Shown here in pieces: positions 17,784 to 26,968 of a stretch of 64,000 nucleotides of DNA. This DNA is from Jejuia sp049889775 (lineage in GTDB: Bacteria; Bacteroidota; Bacteroidia; Flavobacteriales; Flavobacteriaceae). The position numbers and the translations under genes were made by a program. Where the stretch lies: the NCBI GenBank assembly GCA_049889775.1, contig JBMHCT010000011.1, forward strand, positions 416,385 through 480,384, written 5' to 3'. Numbering within the stretch: the first letter of the stretch is position 1; each line of letters starts with the position of its first letter. Below the pieces are notes generated by a model. That model did no database searches. It was not told the origin of the DNA and saw only the letters and a program-made list of their open reading frames with translations.

Positions 17784-18932
17784 TTACAACGTCTTAAAAA
17801 ATGCTCTAATAAAACTCCAAGAAAACAAAGACCACATAATTTTTAACTCTTCAAAAAAAGTGGATTCTTCGTCTAAAAAGCGGAACATCGTTTCTGTGCT
17901 ATTTTTGTAGTAAAACTGCTGAAAAACCCATTCTCCTTTATGATTTTCATCTTTTAGCACCCGCAGAAATACTTTGTCGTAGAATTTATACTTAGACTTG
18001 AATAAGTTCTCCGATGGTGTTTTCCCTTGCTTAATATTTTCTATAACTTTTGAGATTTTATTCTCTGTGTTTTTAAAAGAATATCCGGTTGAAGGTTTTA
18101 CCCAACCACCACCAGTACCAATTTTAGTAATGTTTTTTGTGTTAAACTTTGCGAAATCAAATGTGGTCATTGGTATATTACCTTGTTCAGATTCTATAAC
18201 TTCATAAGTGTCAAGATCAAGATATGTTTTTATGTATTTTTCAATAAATTGGGCATAAACAATTTCTTCTACAACTTGTTCCGTAAAATAGGTGAACTCA
18301 AATAAAGCTTCATTTTTAGAAAATGGCAGTACATACATAAATGTAGTTTGTTCGCCATCTTTTAAACGGTAATCCATCATTGTAAAATTGGCGTCATCAA
18401 AAACATCCGTTTCGGTTTTGATAACGATACCTTTAAAATGCTGATTAATTTTTATGCTTTTGGAGTCCGAGTAAAATGATTGTGGAATTCTACTATCAAA
18501 AATATGTGAAGCTGTATAGCTGCCTCCTGTGGTTTGTACCCTGATGTTTGTGTCCTCAGAAACATATTCGACCTTATCAATAACAAATTGAAAGTTGTTT
18601 TTGTTTTTTAACTCGGATTTGGCATAATCATAGAAATCTATAGCTCTTATTGAATTGTAGGAGTAAGGATTGAAATTTAATTCAATCGCTTTTTCAGAGG
18701 TAAAGATGGAAGCTATTTGCCATGTTTTATTTAAAATAGAATGCCACCTTGATGGTTCTTTTTCCCAAAAACTCCAAGTTTTATCATTTATGCTTTTTTC
18801 GGAAGGGTCTATAAGAGCAACCGTTTTAGAACTAAAAAACGGTTCTTCAGACATTCTTAAAGCTAATTGCAATCCCGCTAAACCATTGCCAATAATAATG
18901 TAGTCAAAATGGGAATGTATTTCCATTCCCAA
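17784..18932 (-). CDS. crtY: Lycopene beta-cyclase, CrtY type
   Basis: A 382-residue flavoenzyme that cyclises the ends of lycopene to give beta-carotene. The N-terminal dinucleotide-binding motif is DYIIIGNGLAGLQLALRM, followed by VALIDPSEKSINDKTWSFW (the family DKTWCFW-like motif). The middle has IGTGGGWVKPSTGYSF, the conserved cyclase motif. Last gene of the MerR-crtI-crtB-crtZ-crtY operon, three bases after crtZ. A second ATG at 18926 (MEIHSH) is an alternative start. The stop lies two bases from the convergent TlpA gene. Confidence 0.92.
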   Translation of the reverse strand: MGMEIHSHFDYIIIGNGLAGLQLALRMSEEPFFSSKTVALIDPSEKSINDKTWSFWEKEPSRWHSILNKTWQIASIFTSEKAIELNFNPYSYNSIRAIDFYDYAKSELKNKNNFQFVIDKVEYVSEDTNIRVQTTGGSYTASHIFDSRIPQSFYSDSKSIKINQHFKGIVIKTETDVFDDANFTMMDYRLKDGEQTTFMYVLPFSKNEALFEFTYFTEQVVEEIVYAQFIEKYIKTYLDLDTYEVIESEQGNIPMTTFDFAKFNTKNITKIGTGGGWVKPSTGYSFKNTENKISKVIENIKQGKTPSENLFKSKYKFYDKVFLRVLKDENHKGEWVFQQFYYKNSTETMFRFLDEESTFFEELKIMWSLFSWSFIRAFFKTL

Positions 18933-18935
18933 ATA

Positions 18936-19388
18936 TTACTTTTTGAAGTATTTAAAAGGAACGAAAAGCATTCCAAAGCACTCACTATCCGATTTTCCAA
19001 TATTTTTATGGTGAATTTTATGGGCTCTTCTAATACCTTTAGAGTACCAATTGTTAGCATTTCTAAACATTTTAAAACGCTGATGTATAAAAATATCATG
19101 CACAATAAAATAGCACACTCCATATGTAAAAATGCCAATAGCAATAGGTAATCCCACCCACAAAACGTCATTTGCCCAAAGGCGCATAAAAATAATGCTT
19201 ACAACGGCATAAAAAATGAAAAACAAATCATTACGCTCAAACCAACTATCATGTTCTTTATGATGATGATCTTTATGTAAACTCCATAAAAAACCATGCA
19301 TCACATACTTGTGTGTTGCCCAGGCCATAAACTCCATAATACAGAATGCTCCTAAAAAAGCTAATATCCAAGTGAATGTTTGCATCAT
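18936..19388 (-). CDS. crtZ: Beta-carotene hydroxylase, CrtZ type
   Basis: A 150-residue membrane di-iron hydroxylase that adds 3-hydroxyls to beta-carotene to make zeaxanthin. The histidine clusters are HKYVMHG, HKDHHHKEH, HDIFIHQRF and RRAHKIHHK, as in the sterol-desaturase/hydroxylase superfamily. Three to four hydrophobic helices are visible. It sits between crtB and crtY with gaps of one and three bases, so it is translated from the carotenoid operon. No ketolase gene is nearby, so the end product is most simply zeaxanthin. Confidence 0.93.
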   Translation of the reverse strand: MMQTFTWILAFLGAFCIMEFMAWATHKYVMHGFLWSLHKDHHHKEHDSWFERNDLFFIFYAVVSIIFMRLWANDVLWVGLPIAIGIFTYGVCYFIVHDIFIHQRFKMFRNANNWYSKGIRRAHKIHHKNIGKSDSECFGMLFVPFKYFKK

Positions 19389-19389
19389 C

Positions 19390-20229
19390 TTACATCAAAT
19401 TTAATTGATATTTTACATAACTGCGAGCCAAAAGCTCAATTTTTTTTGGATTAGATACTCTTATACGCGTATCTTTTATTTGTAAGGCCGGAGTTTTCTT
19501 TAGTTTTTTAAGTAATTGACTGTAGTAACGGTATGCCATAAATACACCAAATTTAGCTTCCATTGGTAATTTTTTAATACCATTTAACCCTTGTGTAAAG
19601 TCATACTCTATATCATCAATAATTTGTTGCTTAGAATTTTCATCTAAATTATTCAAATCTACATTTGGGAAGTAGCTTCTATCCAACTGATCAAAATCTG
19701 CTTTAATATCTCTTAAGAAGTTCACTTTTTGAAAAGCAGACCCTAAAGACATGGCCATATCCTTCAACTCTTGATACTTTTGTTCATCACCTTTTACAAA
19801 TACTTTTAGACACATTAACCCAACAACATCAGCAGACCCATAAATGTATTCCTTATATTCTTCATCAGACATATAATCTTTTTTGGTAAGGTCTAATCGC
19901 ATGCTCTTCATAAACGCATCTACTAAAGCTTTATCAATCTTAAATTCGTGAAAAGTATGCTGAAAGGAATTTAAAATGGGATTCAAACTGATTTTATGCT
20001 CCAATGCATTTTCTAAATCTTTACTGAAATTATCGAAAAGTGTTTCTTTTTCATAATCGTGAAAGGTGTCCACTATTTCATCTGCAAAACGCACAAACCC
20101 ATAAATATTATAGATATGAAATCTAATGGAATTAGATAACATTTTGGTAGCAAGAGAAAACGAAGTACTATAACTTTTGGTAACTATTTTACTGCAATCG
20201 TAGGAAACGGAATCAAATAAAGCTTTCAT
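19390..20229 (-). CDS. crtB: Phytoene synthase
   Basis: A 279-residue prenyltransferase condensing two geranylgeranyl diphosphates to phytoene. Both Asp-rich motifs are present: VRFADEIVD (about residues 46-54) and NFLRDIKADFDQLDRSYFP (about 165-183). The start resembles other flavobacterial CrtB proteins. It lies two bases downstream of crtI and directly upstream of crtZ. No signal peptide is present, consistent with a membrane-associated cytosolic enzyme. Confidence 0.94.
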   Translation of the reverse strand: MKALFDSVSYDCSKIVTKSYSTSFSLATKMLSNSIRFHIYNIYGFVRFADEIVDTFHDYEKETLFDNFSKDLENALEHKISLNPILNSFQHTFHEFKIDKALVDAFMKSMRLDLTKKDYMSDEEYKEYIYGSADVVGLMCLKVFVKGDEQKYQELKDMAMSLGSAFQKVNFLRDIKADFDQLDRSYFPNVDLNNLDENSKQQIIDDIEYDFTQGLNGIKKLPMEAKFGVFMAYRYYSQLLKKLKKTPALQIKDTRIRVSNPKKIELLARSYVKYQLNLM

Positions 20230-20231
20230 AG

Positions 20232-21695
20232 TTAATTTTTTTGATGTTTGTTAATAAGTTGAGCTACTAATTTTCCTGAAATTAGTGAAGGCGGTACTCC
20301 TGGTCCTGGAACTGTGAGTTGCCCTGTAAAGTATAAGTTTTTAACTTTTTTACTTTTTAGCTTAGGTCTAAGAAAGGCAGTTTGAGATAGGGTGTTGGCC
20401 ATTCCATAAGCATTACCTTTATAAGAGTTGTACTCTTTTATGAAGTCTTTTACACAGAAGGACTCTATAAAGATAACACTATTTGTTACAGTTTGGTTGG
20501 TTAATTTTTCAAATCTTGAAATGATGATGTCAAAATATTGGGCTCTAATTTCATCTGTGTCTTCAATACCTGGTGCAATTGGAATAAGGAAGAACCCCGT
20601 TTCACAATTTTTTGGTGCCATAGAGGCGTCAGTTACAGATGGGAAGTTAGCATAAAATAATGGCTCTTTTGGCCATTGCGGTGTATCATAAATTTCCTCA
20701 GCGTGAGTTTCGAAACTCGTGTCAAAGAAAAGATTATGGTGTTCGATATTTTTTAGTTTTTTATCGAAGCCTACATAAAATAGTAAAGATGAAGGCGCAA
20801 AGGTTTTTTTGTCCCAGTAGGCTTCAGAATATTGACGGTATGCAGGATCTAATAAAGTTTCAGAATGGTGATAATCTGCACCACTTAATACAATATCAAA
20901 TTTCTGAACTGTTCCATTGATGACAATAGCGTTCGCGGCTCCATTTTCAACATGAATTTTATCTATATTGCTATTGGTGTGTATTGTAACACCTAATGAT
21001 TCTGCCAAATCTCGCATAGCTTTAATAACCTCATACATGCCGCCTTTTGGATGCCATGTGCCTAAACCAAAATCGGCATAGTTCATAAAGCTATAAAAAG
21101 ACGGTGTATTACTTGGTTTCGCTCCTAAAAACAAAACAGGAAATTCTAAGGTGGATATTAATTTAGGATTCTTGAATTTTTTTCGGACGTCGCCACTTAT
21201 TGTTTTAAAAAACTGATCTACTCTGGTAGCCGTTTCAGGCGTAACCAATTCAAAGGGTGATAAACCAGGTTTTAGTACTACTTTATTAATGGCAATATCA
21301 TAATTAGTTGCTGCTTTATTAATAAATTTTCTAAGCGGTTTAGAGCTACCAGGTTCAATACGCTCAAATTCCGTACATATTTTATCCATGGTATCTCCAA
21401 TAGTAATCACCTCGTTCTTAAAGAAAATTTTGTATGCGGGACTTAATTTATCAAGCTGATAGTAATCCGAAGTCGATTTACCAAAATCATTGAAAAACTT
21501 TTCGAAAATATCTGGCATCCAATACCAACTTGGGCCTATATCAAAAGTAAAACCATCTTTAATAAGTTGTCTTGCTCTACCACCAACAGTGCTATTTTTT
21601 TCGTAAACAGTCACATCAAATCCGTACTGTTTAAGGTAACAACTGGCTGATAAACTGGAGAACCCAGACCCTATAATTGCTATTGATTTCTTCAT
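20232..21695 (-). CDS. crtI: Phytoene desaturase (phytoene to lycopene)
   Basis: A 487-residue CrtI-type FAD enzyme. The N-terminal Rossmann motif is IAIIGSGFSSLSASCYLKQ, followed by VTVYEKNSTVGGRARQ and FDIGPSWYWMPD. The C-terminal CrtI signature is LYFTGQLTVPGPGVPPSLIS. Bacterial CrtI normally makes all four desaturations to lycopene, fitting the cyclase and hydroxylase that follow. The gene starts 42 bases after the MerR regulator, with no promoter or terminator visible between, so it is probably transcribed with it. Confidence 0.95.
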   Translation of the reverse strand: MKKSIAIIGSGFSSLSASCYLKQYGFDVTVYEKNSTVGGRARQLIKDGFTFDIGPSWYWMPDIFEKFFNDFGKSTSDYYQLDKLSPAYKIFFKNEVITIGDTMDKICTEFERIEPGSSKPLRKFINKAATNYDIAINKVVLKPGLSPFELVTPETATRVDQFFKTISGDVRKKFKNPKLISTLEFPVLFLGAKPSNTPSFYSFMNYADFGLGTWHPKGGMYEVIKAMRDLAESLGVTIHTNSNIDKIHVENGAANAIVINGTVQKFDIVLSGADYHHSETLLDPAYRQYSEAYWDKKTFAPSSLLFYVGFDKKLKNIEHHNLFFDTSFETHAEEIYDTPQWPKEPLFYANFPSVTDASMAPKNCETGFFLIPIAPGIEDTDEIRAQYFDIIISRFEKLTNQTVTNSVIFIESFCVKDFIKEYNSYKGNAYGMANTLSQTAFLRPKLKSKKVKNLYFTGQLTVPGPGVPPSLISGKLVAQLINKHQKN

Positions 21696-21737
21696 TGTTT
21701 AACAAATATAATTAAAAGTTAAACAAAAAGAAATGTT

Positions 21738-22643
21738 TTATAAATCTTTAACTAAATTTTCGATGGAATCATACATTTTTACGCGCTCTGGAAGCTGTAA
21801 ACTTACTTCATCTAGCGACATAAGTTTCGGTCCTAAAAGAATAAGGTCTGTATTTTCATTTTGAAGTAGTAATTTATTGAATTCTTCAATGTAGTTTGGA
21901 ATTTCGCTTACTTCTGGCTGAACGGTAAAATAAGAAATAAATGTAATTTCGTTAAAAAATTCAAGCACACTAACTAAACTATCCATAGGTACGCTCTCTC
22001 CTAAAAATATGGTGTGATAGCCCCTACTTCTTAATTGATAATTAATAAACAGTAGTCCTATATCATGTATCTCAGCGTCTGGTAAAAACAGTATAAATGT
22101 TTTGGAATCGGGTTTTGGTTCTAAGCTTTGAAGGCGTTCAATATTGAGTAATATTTTTTGCTTCATGTGAGAGGTCAAGAAATGCTCGTGAGCAGGAGTG
22201 ATTGTATCTGTTTGCCACAAAAGACCAATCTCATTAAGCAACGGTAAAAAAACATCATAAAAAATTTCATTGAAAGTCTTACTACCGATTAGATTATTAT
22301 AGGTGTTGTAAAACAAGACTTGGTCGAAATTAAGCATTGAAAGTTTCAACGCATTTATGGCATGGTCTTCAACTTTCGCTCTGGACGCAATTTCTCTTAC
22401 TTTAATTGGAATTTCTTCTTCGGGTAACTCTGCTATTTTCGAAATTTTATAGCCGCTATTATTCAGATAAGAAATGTTTAGCAGCTTTTGTAAACTTGCT
22501 AAACTATAATTTCTAATATTCGTTTCACTTCTGTTAGGTTGTAATAAGTTATAGCGTTTTTCCCATATGCGTATCGTGTGAGCCTTGATACCTGTAAGGT
22601 TCTCCAAATCCTTGATACTAAAATTTATCCGAATGTTGTTCAT
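21738..22643 (-). CDS. MerR-family regulator with B12-binding domain, CarH/LitR-like photoreceptor
   Basis: A 301-residue transcription factor. Residues 8-75 form a MerR helix-turn-helix (FSIKDLENLTGIKAHTIRIW). Then comes a helical cobalamin-binding bundle with WQTDTITPAHEH, i.e. the W-x9-EH motif that in CarH caps the adenosyl ligand of B12. The Rossmann B12 domain has EIHDIG, the E-x-H-x-x-G motif whose His binds cobalt, and LGESVPMDSLV. CarH represses carotenoid genes in the dark as an AdoB12-bound tetramer and releases DNA in light. The gene heads the crt operon it probably controls, including itself. Motifs are directly seen; light control is inferred. Confidence 0.9.
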   Translation of the reverse strand: MNNIRINFSIKDLENLTGIKAHTIRIWEKRYNLLQPNRSETNIRNYSLASLQKLLNISYLNNSGYKISKIAELPEEEIPIKVREIASRAKVEDHAINALKLSMLNFDQVLFYNTYNNLIGSKTFNEIFYDVFLPLLNEIGLLWQTDTITPAHEHFLTSHMKQKILLNIERLQSLEPKPDSKTFILFLPDAEIHDIGLLFINYQLRSRGYHTIFLGESVPMDSLVSVLEFFNEITFISYFTVQPEVSEIPNYIEEFNKLLLQNENTDLILLGPKLMSLDEVSLQLPERVKMYDSIENLVKDL

Positions 22644-22664
22644 TCATTTCTCTTTTTCTTTAAA

Positions 22665-22689
22665 CAAAATTACAAAGAGATTATGACAA
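22665..22689 (-). promoter_or_regulatory. Candidate promoter of the carotenoid operon
   Basis: On the minus strand TAATTTTG (22665-22672) is an exact -7 element, 21 bases before the MerR start. The nearest TTG (22687-22689) leaves only a 14-base spacer, not the usual 19, which suggests regulated use. A small dyad, ACAAT-N5-ATTGT, lies upstream at 22725-22739. Any operator is unproven. Confidence 0.55.
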
Positions 22690-22889
22690 TTCCTTAAAAA
22701 CAGCATTAAAATTTCCAAAAATTAACAATATTTCATTGTGATAGGCTTAAATCATTAAATTTTATTTTGAAAATTCAAAGATTTCATGATGTTCTTTTCT
22801 AATGAAATCCTTTGCTACTTCTTGTTTTATTAAGTACTTTTGATGGTCTACAGATATTATTTTCAACTATTTTTATTCGTTTTACTAGC

Positions 22890-25121
22890 ATGCGCGTTTT
22901 ATTCTTTTTTTTAACACTTTTATTGTGTTTTTCATGCAAAAAAGAACAATCGGAATATGTTGATATTCAAAAAAGTAGCAATAGTATATTCGTTTCTGAC
23001 GAAAAGATACCTGATGATCATTTTTTAGGCGACCAAGCATGTGCTTCTTGTCATCAACAGGAATTTAAAGATTGGCAAGGCTCTCATCATGACAAAGCAA
23101 TGCAGGTTGCAAGCGCTTCAACTATTCTGGGTAATTTTGATAATACACGTTTTACAAGTCAAGGTATAACATCTCGTTTTTTTAAAAAAGGCGGTTCTTT
23201 TTACGTTAATACGGAAGGGCGTGATGGAAAGTATCACGATTTTAAAATAGAGTATACTTTTGGTATAGAGCCGCTACAACAGTATATTGTTAAGTTTCCT
23301 GATGGGCATTATCAATGTCTACGAACTGCATGGGATACGAAAGAGAACAAATGGTTTGATCTATATCCCGATTTTAAGGTAGTACATTCTGAATGGCTAC
23401 ATTGGTCTCGAGGAGGTTTAAATTGGAATAACATGTGCGCCGATTGCCATTCTACCAACGTTAGAAAGAATTATGACCTGAAAACACATGCATATGATAC
23501 TAAATATGCCTTGATTAATGTAAGCTGTGAGGCATGTCATGGTCCAGGAAAGGATCATGTAGCAAATGTTTCTCGTTTAGGCGATAATTATAAACCTAAT
23601 GGGGAATTAAAGATGGCCGTGGGTACAGTGCCAAAAGATTTGGTTGATCAGTGTGCAAGGTGTCATGTAAGACGTGAGCAATTCTCTGAGTTTTATAATT
23701 TTGAGGGTACTTTTTTAGATCATTATTTTCCACAATTATTAACTGATAACCTCTATCACCCTGATGGTCAAATTTTAGATGAGGTATATGTTTATGGGTC
23801 GTTTCTTCAGAGTAAAATGTATCAGAATAATGTGACGTGTACCAACTGTCACAATCCACATTCATTAAAATTGAGATTTGAAGGTAACCAGCTCTGTGCT
23901 CAATGTCATGAACCACAGATATATGACGCGCCTTCGCATCACTTTCATAGCAATGATTCCAAAGGTTCGAAATGTATAAATTGCCATATGACTGGAAAGT
24001 TTTATATGGGCAATGATTATAGAAGAGATCACAGTTTTAGGATACCTCGACCGGATTTAAGTTTAAAATATGGTAGCCCCAATGCCTGTACACAATGCCA
24101 TACCGATAAGGATGACGAATGGGCTTGGGAAAACTTTAAAGAAACCCATGGTGAACCTAAAAACAAGCATTTCTCGGAACTTTTAGCACCTGGTTTAATA
24201 GGAGCCACACATGGTTTTGAAAAACTTTACGAACTTTCTAAAGACACAATTTATCCAGAAATTGCAAGAGCCTCTGCTGTAAGGAGTATGTCAAATTATT
24301 ATGATGAGACCATGGTAAGTAAGATGCTGTCATTTTTAAACGACGAATCTGCTTTAGTAAGAGGTGCATCTATAGATGCTTTAAATGATATAAATTCCTC
24401 AAATTATACCAATAGTTTTTTACCTCTACTTAAAGATGAAAAACGAACAGTACGCATAAAAGCATTTTTGGCTATTGCTGGGTTAAACGAATTTCAAATA
24501 CCCGAAACTTATAAAAAGACCTTTAAAAAAGTAGAAAAAGAGTTTAACACACATTTAAATGTTACTGCAGATTTTTCTGGAGGTAGGGCAAAAAAAGCAT
24601 TGTACTATTTGAAAAAAGGAGATGTAGCAAATGCCATAAAATGGTATGAAAGGGCCTTAGAGGTGGATGATAGAAATAACATGATTCGTACCAATTTGGC
24701 CAATTTATACTATCAAAATAAAGAATTTTTGAAGGCAGAAGAGGCTTTTCAATTAATTATTGCGCAAGAACCAAGCTATGCTCAAACTTATTATTCTTAT
24801 GCCTTGCTATTAGCTGAACTCAATAGGATAGAAGAAGCTGTCATGCAAATGGAATTAGCCATAATATACCTGCCAGAAAATATTAGGTTTTACTATAATT
24901 TAAGTTTACTCTACGATAAATTGGGTAACTTTAAAAAAGCTGAGGCGACGGCAATTAAAGGTTTGAAGTTGGCACCACAAAATGATAGTTTACTTTATAT
25001 ACTGTCGTACCTCTACCAAAAAAATGGAGATTTAAACAAAGCCAAAAATATTGCACAACAATTGGTGCAACTATATCCTAATAATCAGCAGTATAAAGCT
25101 TTTTATAACCAATTGAAATAG
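22890..25121 (+). CDS. Octaheme c-type cytochrome lipoprotein with HEAT-like and TPR repeats
   Basis: A 743-residue secreted protein. I start it at 22890 (MRVLFFFLTLLLCFSC) because that gives a lipoprotein signal with lipobox CFSC; upstream in-frame codons add a spurious leader. Eight CXXCH haem sites are visible in the first 410 residues: CASCH, CADCH, CEACH, CARCH, CTNCH, CAQCH, CINCH, CTQCH. A HEAT-like segment follows (about 450-560), then three to four TPRs (about 590-740). Related proteins occur in Bacteroidota and other phyla without a settled role; electron transfer at the cell envelope is likely, substrate unknown. The cyclase gene follows after 19 bases. Confidence 0.88.
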   Translation: MRVLFFFLTLLLCFSCKKEQSEYVDIQKSSNSIFVSDEKIPDDHFLGDQACASCHQQEFKDWQGSHHDKAMQVASASTILGNFDNTRFTSQGITSRFFKKGGSFYVNTEGRDGKYHDFKIEYTFGIEPLQQYIVKFPDGHYQCLRTAWDTKENKWFDLYPDFKVVHSEWLHWSRGGLNWNNMCADCHSTNVRKNYDLKTHAYDTKYALINVSCEACHGPGKDHVANVSRLGDNYKPNGELKMAVGTVPKDLVDQCARCHVRREQFSEFYNFEGTFLDHYFPQLLTDNLYHPDGQILDEVYVYGSFLQSKMYQNNVTCTNCHNPHSLKLRFEGNQLCAQCHEPQIYDAPSHHFHSNDSKGSKCINCHMTGKFYMGNDYRRDHSFRIPRPDLSLKYGSPNACTQCHTDKDDEWAWENFKETHGEPKNKHFSELLAPGLIGATHGFEKLYELSKDTIYPEIARASAVRSMSNYYDETMVSKMLSFLNDESALVRGASIDALNDINSSNYTNSFLPLLKDEKRTVRIKAFLAIAGLNEFQIPETYKKTFKKVEKEFNTHLNVTADFSGGRAKKALYYLKKGDVANAIKWYERALEVDDRNNMIRTNLANLYYQNKEFLKAEEAFQLIIAQEPSYAQTYYSYALLLAELNRIEEAVMQMELAIIYLPENIRFYYNLSLLYDKLGNFKKAEATAIKGLKLAPQNDSLLYILSYLYQKNGDLNKAKNIAQQLVQLYPNNQQYKAFYNQLK

Positions 25122-25140
25122 TGTTTCCCTATTTATATAA

Positions 25141-26247
25141 ATGATACAACTAACACCAAAACATAAAAGAAACCTCTTAAGAATATTACCTTTTGGTATT
25201 ATTTGGTTAATTATTGGATGGGTATTCTTATGGACGGAATATGCCGTTACGTTTGGAATGGAAAATCCTGTGGGGGCAGAATCTGCAATATCAATTACGC
25301 CTGTAATTGTATTTTTTGCAAGTGTTAGTGTTTTTTTCGTGGGTTGTTTTGTTGGTGTTATAGAGGTAATTATAACGAACCGTCTTTTCTCTAAGTGTAG
25401 CTTGCCCATTAAGATTCTGGGGAAATCATTGCTTTACATTATTTTAATGCTGACTTTAATTTCCATTTTATATATGTTGGCCGCGAGCATTGAAATGAAG
25501 AAGTTCGTCTTTAGTGAAGCGGTATTCAAAAGATACATGACATTTTTCTTTAGCATCACTAATATTAGCACAACGGTTCAACTTTCTTTTTCGTTGATAA
25601 TTTCCTTACTCTATTCTGAGATAAGCGATAATTTAGGGCAAAATGTGCTACTTAACTTTTTTACGGGTAAATACCATAAGCCTATAGTTGAGCATAGAGT
25701 TTTTATGTTTACGGATATGAAAAACTCAACTGCTATCGCTGAACAATTAGGGCATGTTACTTACTTTGAGTTTTTAAAGGACTATTATAATGATTTATCT
25801 GACGCTATCATAAATAATCATGGTGAAGTCTATCAGTATATAGGTGATGAAATTGTAATTTCATGGAAATTGAAACAAAAGAATTCTGCTGAAAGTAGTA
25901 TCCATTGTTTTTTTGAGATGAAAAAAGACTTATTGAGAAGGGAAAATAATTATTTAAACCGCTATAATTTTTTTCCAGACTTTAAAGGCGCCATACATCT
26001 AGGAGAGGTTACAACTGGAGAAATTGGAGCCTTAAAAAAAGAAATATTCTTTACAGGTGACGTTTTAAATACTACAGCTAGAATGCAGTCTTTATGTAGT
26101 GTTTATAAATCTGATTTATTGGTTTCAGAGAGCATAGTAGAGCAACTAGGGTCTAATTCACATTTAAACTTTGAGCATCTTGCAGAGGTAGATCTTAAAG
26201 GTAAGCAGAAGAAATTAAATTTGTATATACCAGTTTGCAACAGCTAA
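25141..26247 (+). CDS. Membrane class III nucleotide cyclase (first of two paralogues)
   Basis: A 368-residue protein. Four transmembrane segments fill residues 15-170, followed by a linker and a class III cyclase catalytic domain (about 185-350). Metal-binding Asp residues are in RVFMFTDMKNST and YQYIGDEIVISW; the transition-state Asn and Arg are in GDVLNTTARMQ. The usual Asp that reads adenine is not evident, so cAMP versus cGMP cannot be assigned. A paralogue lies at 58340-59431. It is likely in an operon with the cytochrome gene, and senses an unknown membrane signal. Confidence 0.85.
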   Translation: MIQLTPKHKRNLLRILPFGIIWLIIGWVFLWTEYAVTFGMENPVGAESAISITPVIVFFASVSVFFVGCFVGVIEVIITNRLFSKCSLPIKILGKSLLYIILMLTLISILYMLAASIEMKKFVFSEAVFKRYMTFFFSITNISTTVQLSFSLIISLLYSEISDNLGQNVLLNFFTGKYHKPIVEHRVFMFTDMKNSTAIAEQLGHVTYFEFLKDYYNDLSDAIINNHGEVYQYIGDEIVISWKLKQKNSAESSIHCFFEMKKDLLRRENNYLNRYNFFPDFKGAIHLGEVTTGEIGALKKEIFFTGDVLNTTARMQSLCSVYKSDLLVSESIVEQLGSNSHLNFEHLAEVDLKGKQKKLNLYIPVCNS

Positions 26248-26293
26248 CATGATGTGTTAATTGTATAAATCTCTAAATTGTACCAAAAAAATT

Positions 26294-26815
26294 ATGCCAA
26301 TGAAATCTCTATTTATACTAATCTTTAATTTCAGTGTCACCCTTGCGAGTGCTCAAGATATTGACATTCATAACTCTAGTGTTTCTTTTGCTGTGAGAAA
26401 TATGAAAATGAGAACTGTAGAAGGAACATTTACAGGTATGCAAGGAGAAGTTAATTTTGATGAAAATAATATATCCAATACAACTATTGACGTTTGTATA
26501 GACGCCAATACAGTTAATACCGATAATGAAAAGCGAGATGCACACTTAAGGAAAGAAGATTTTTTTGGCGTAGAACAATACCCTAAAATTTGTTTTGTTT
26601 CCAACTTTGTGGAAAAACAGGAAGATGCGTATTTAATAGTTGGTAAATTAACACTCCATGGCGTGACTAAAACTATTACTGTACCCTTATCTTTTGAAAA
26701 TAGTACCCTTACTGGTTCATTTAGTATCGAACGTAATGACTACGACCTTGGTCCTAATGGAGGATTTATGGTTGGAAAGGATGTTGAAATAACTATCTCT
26801 TGTAAGTTGCTCTAA
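26294..26815 (+). CDS. YceI family periplasmic lipid-binding-like protein
   Basis: A 173-residue exported protein. The start at 26294 (MPMKSLFILIF) or 26300 gives a signal peptide ending ASAQD; an upstream TTG is not needed. The body has the YceI pattern: an early VSFAVRNMKMRTVEGTF, then DAHLRKEDFFGVEQYPKICF and LTLHGVTKTITVPL. YceI folds are lipocalin-like barrels that bind isoprenoids in characterised members; the ligand here is unknown. It follows the cyclase gene by about 46 bases and is followed by tRNAs on the other strand. Confidence 0.9.
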   Translation: MPMKSLFILIFNFSVTLASAQDIDIHNSSVSFAVRNMKMRTVEGTFTGMQGEVNFDENNISNTTIDVCIDANTVNTDNEKRDAHLRKEDFFGVEQYPKICFVSNFVEKQEDAYLIVGKLTLHGVTKTITVPLSFENSTLTGSFSIERNDYDLGPNGGFMVGKDVEITISCKLL

Positions 26816-26826
26816 TAATTTAAAAG

Positions 26827-26910
26827 TGCACACGAGAGGATTCGAACCTCCACGTCCAGATGGACACTGCCCCCTCAAGGCAGCGCGTCTACCAATTCCG
26901 CCACGTGTGC
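26827..26910 (-). tRNA. tRNA-Leu (GAG)
   Basis: Folds as an 84-base cloverleaf: acceptor GCACACG with CGTGTGC, a long variable arm typical of leucine tRNA, T arm with GGTTCGAATCC, and anticodon stem CTGCC/GGCAG with loop TTGAGGG, anticodon GAG. CCA is not encoded. No promoter is seen directly upstream. Confidence 0.95.
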
Positions 26911-26933
26911 TATTGTTTGAAGTATGCTAAAAT

Positions 26934-26967
26934 AAAAAAAGTTAAGCGTTCTTGCTTAACTTTTTTT
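26934..26967. terminator. Bidirectional terminator between the two tRNAs
   Basis: A7 tract, stem GTTAAGC (26941-26947) with GCTTAAC (26954-26960), six-base loop, then T7. It is symmetrical and can end transcription of yceI (plus) and of tRNA-Lys (minus). Confidence 0.85.
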
Positions 26968-26968
26968 G

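Noticed and set aside
22725..22739. ACAAT-N5-ATTGT as a CarH operator
   Set aside because: The arms are only five bases and the site lies about 55 bases upstream of the -7 box; in AT-rich DNA this can occur by chance. Kept only as a hint.
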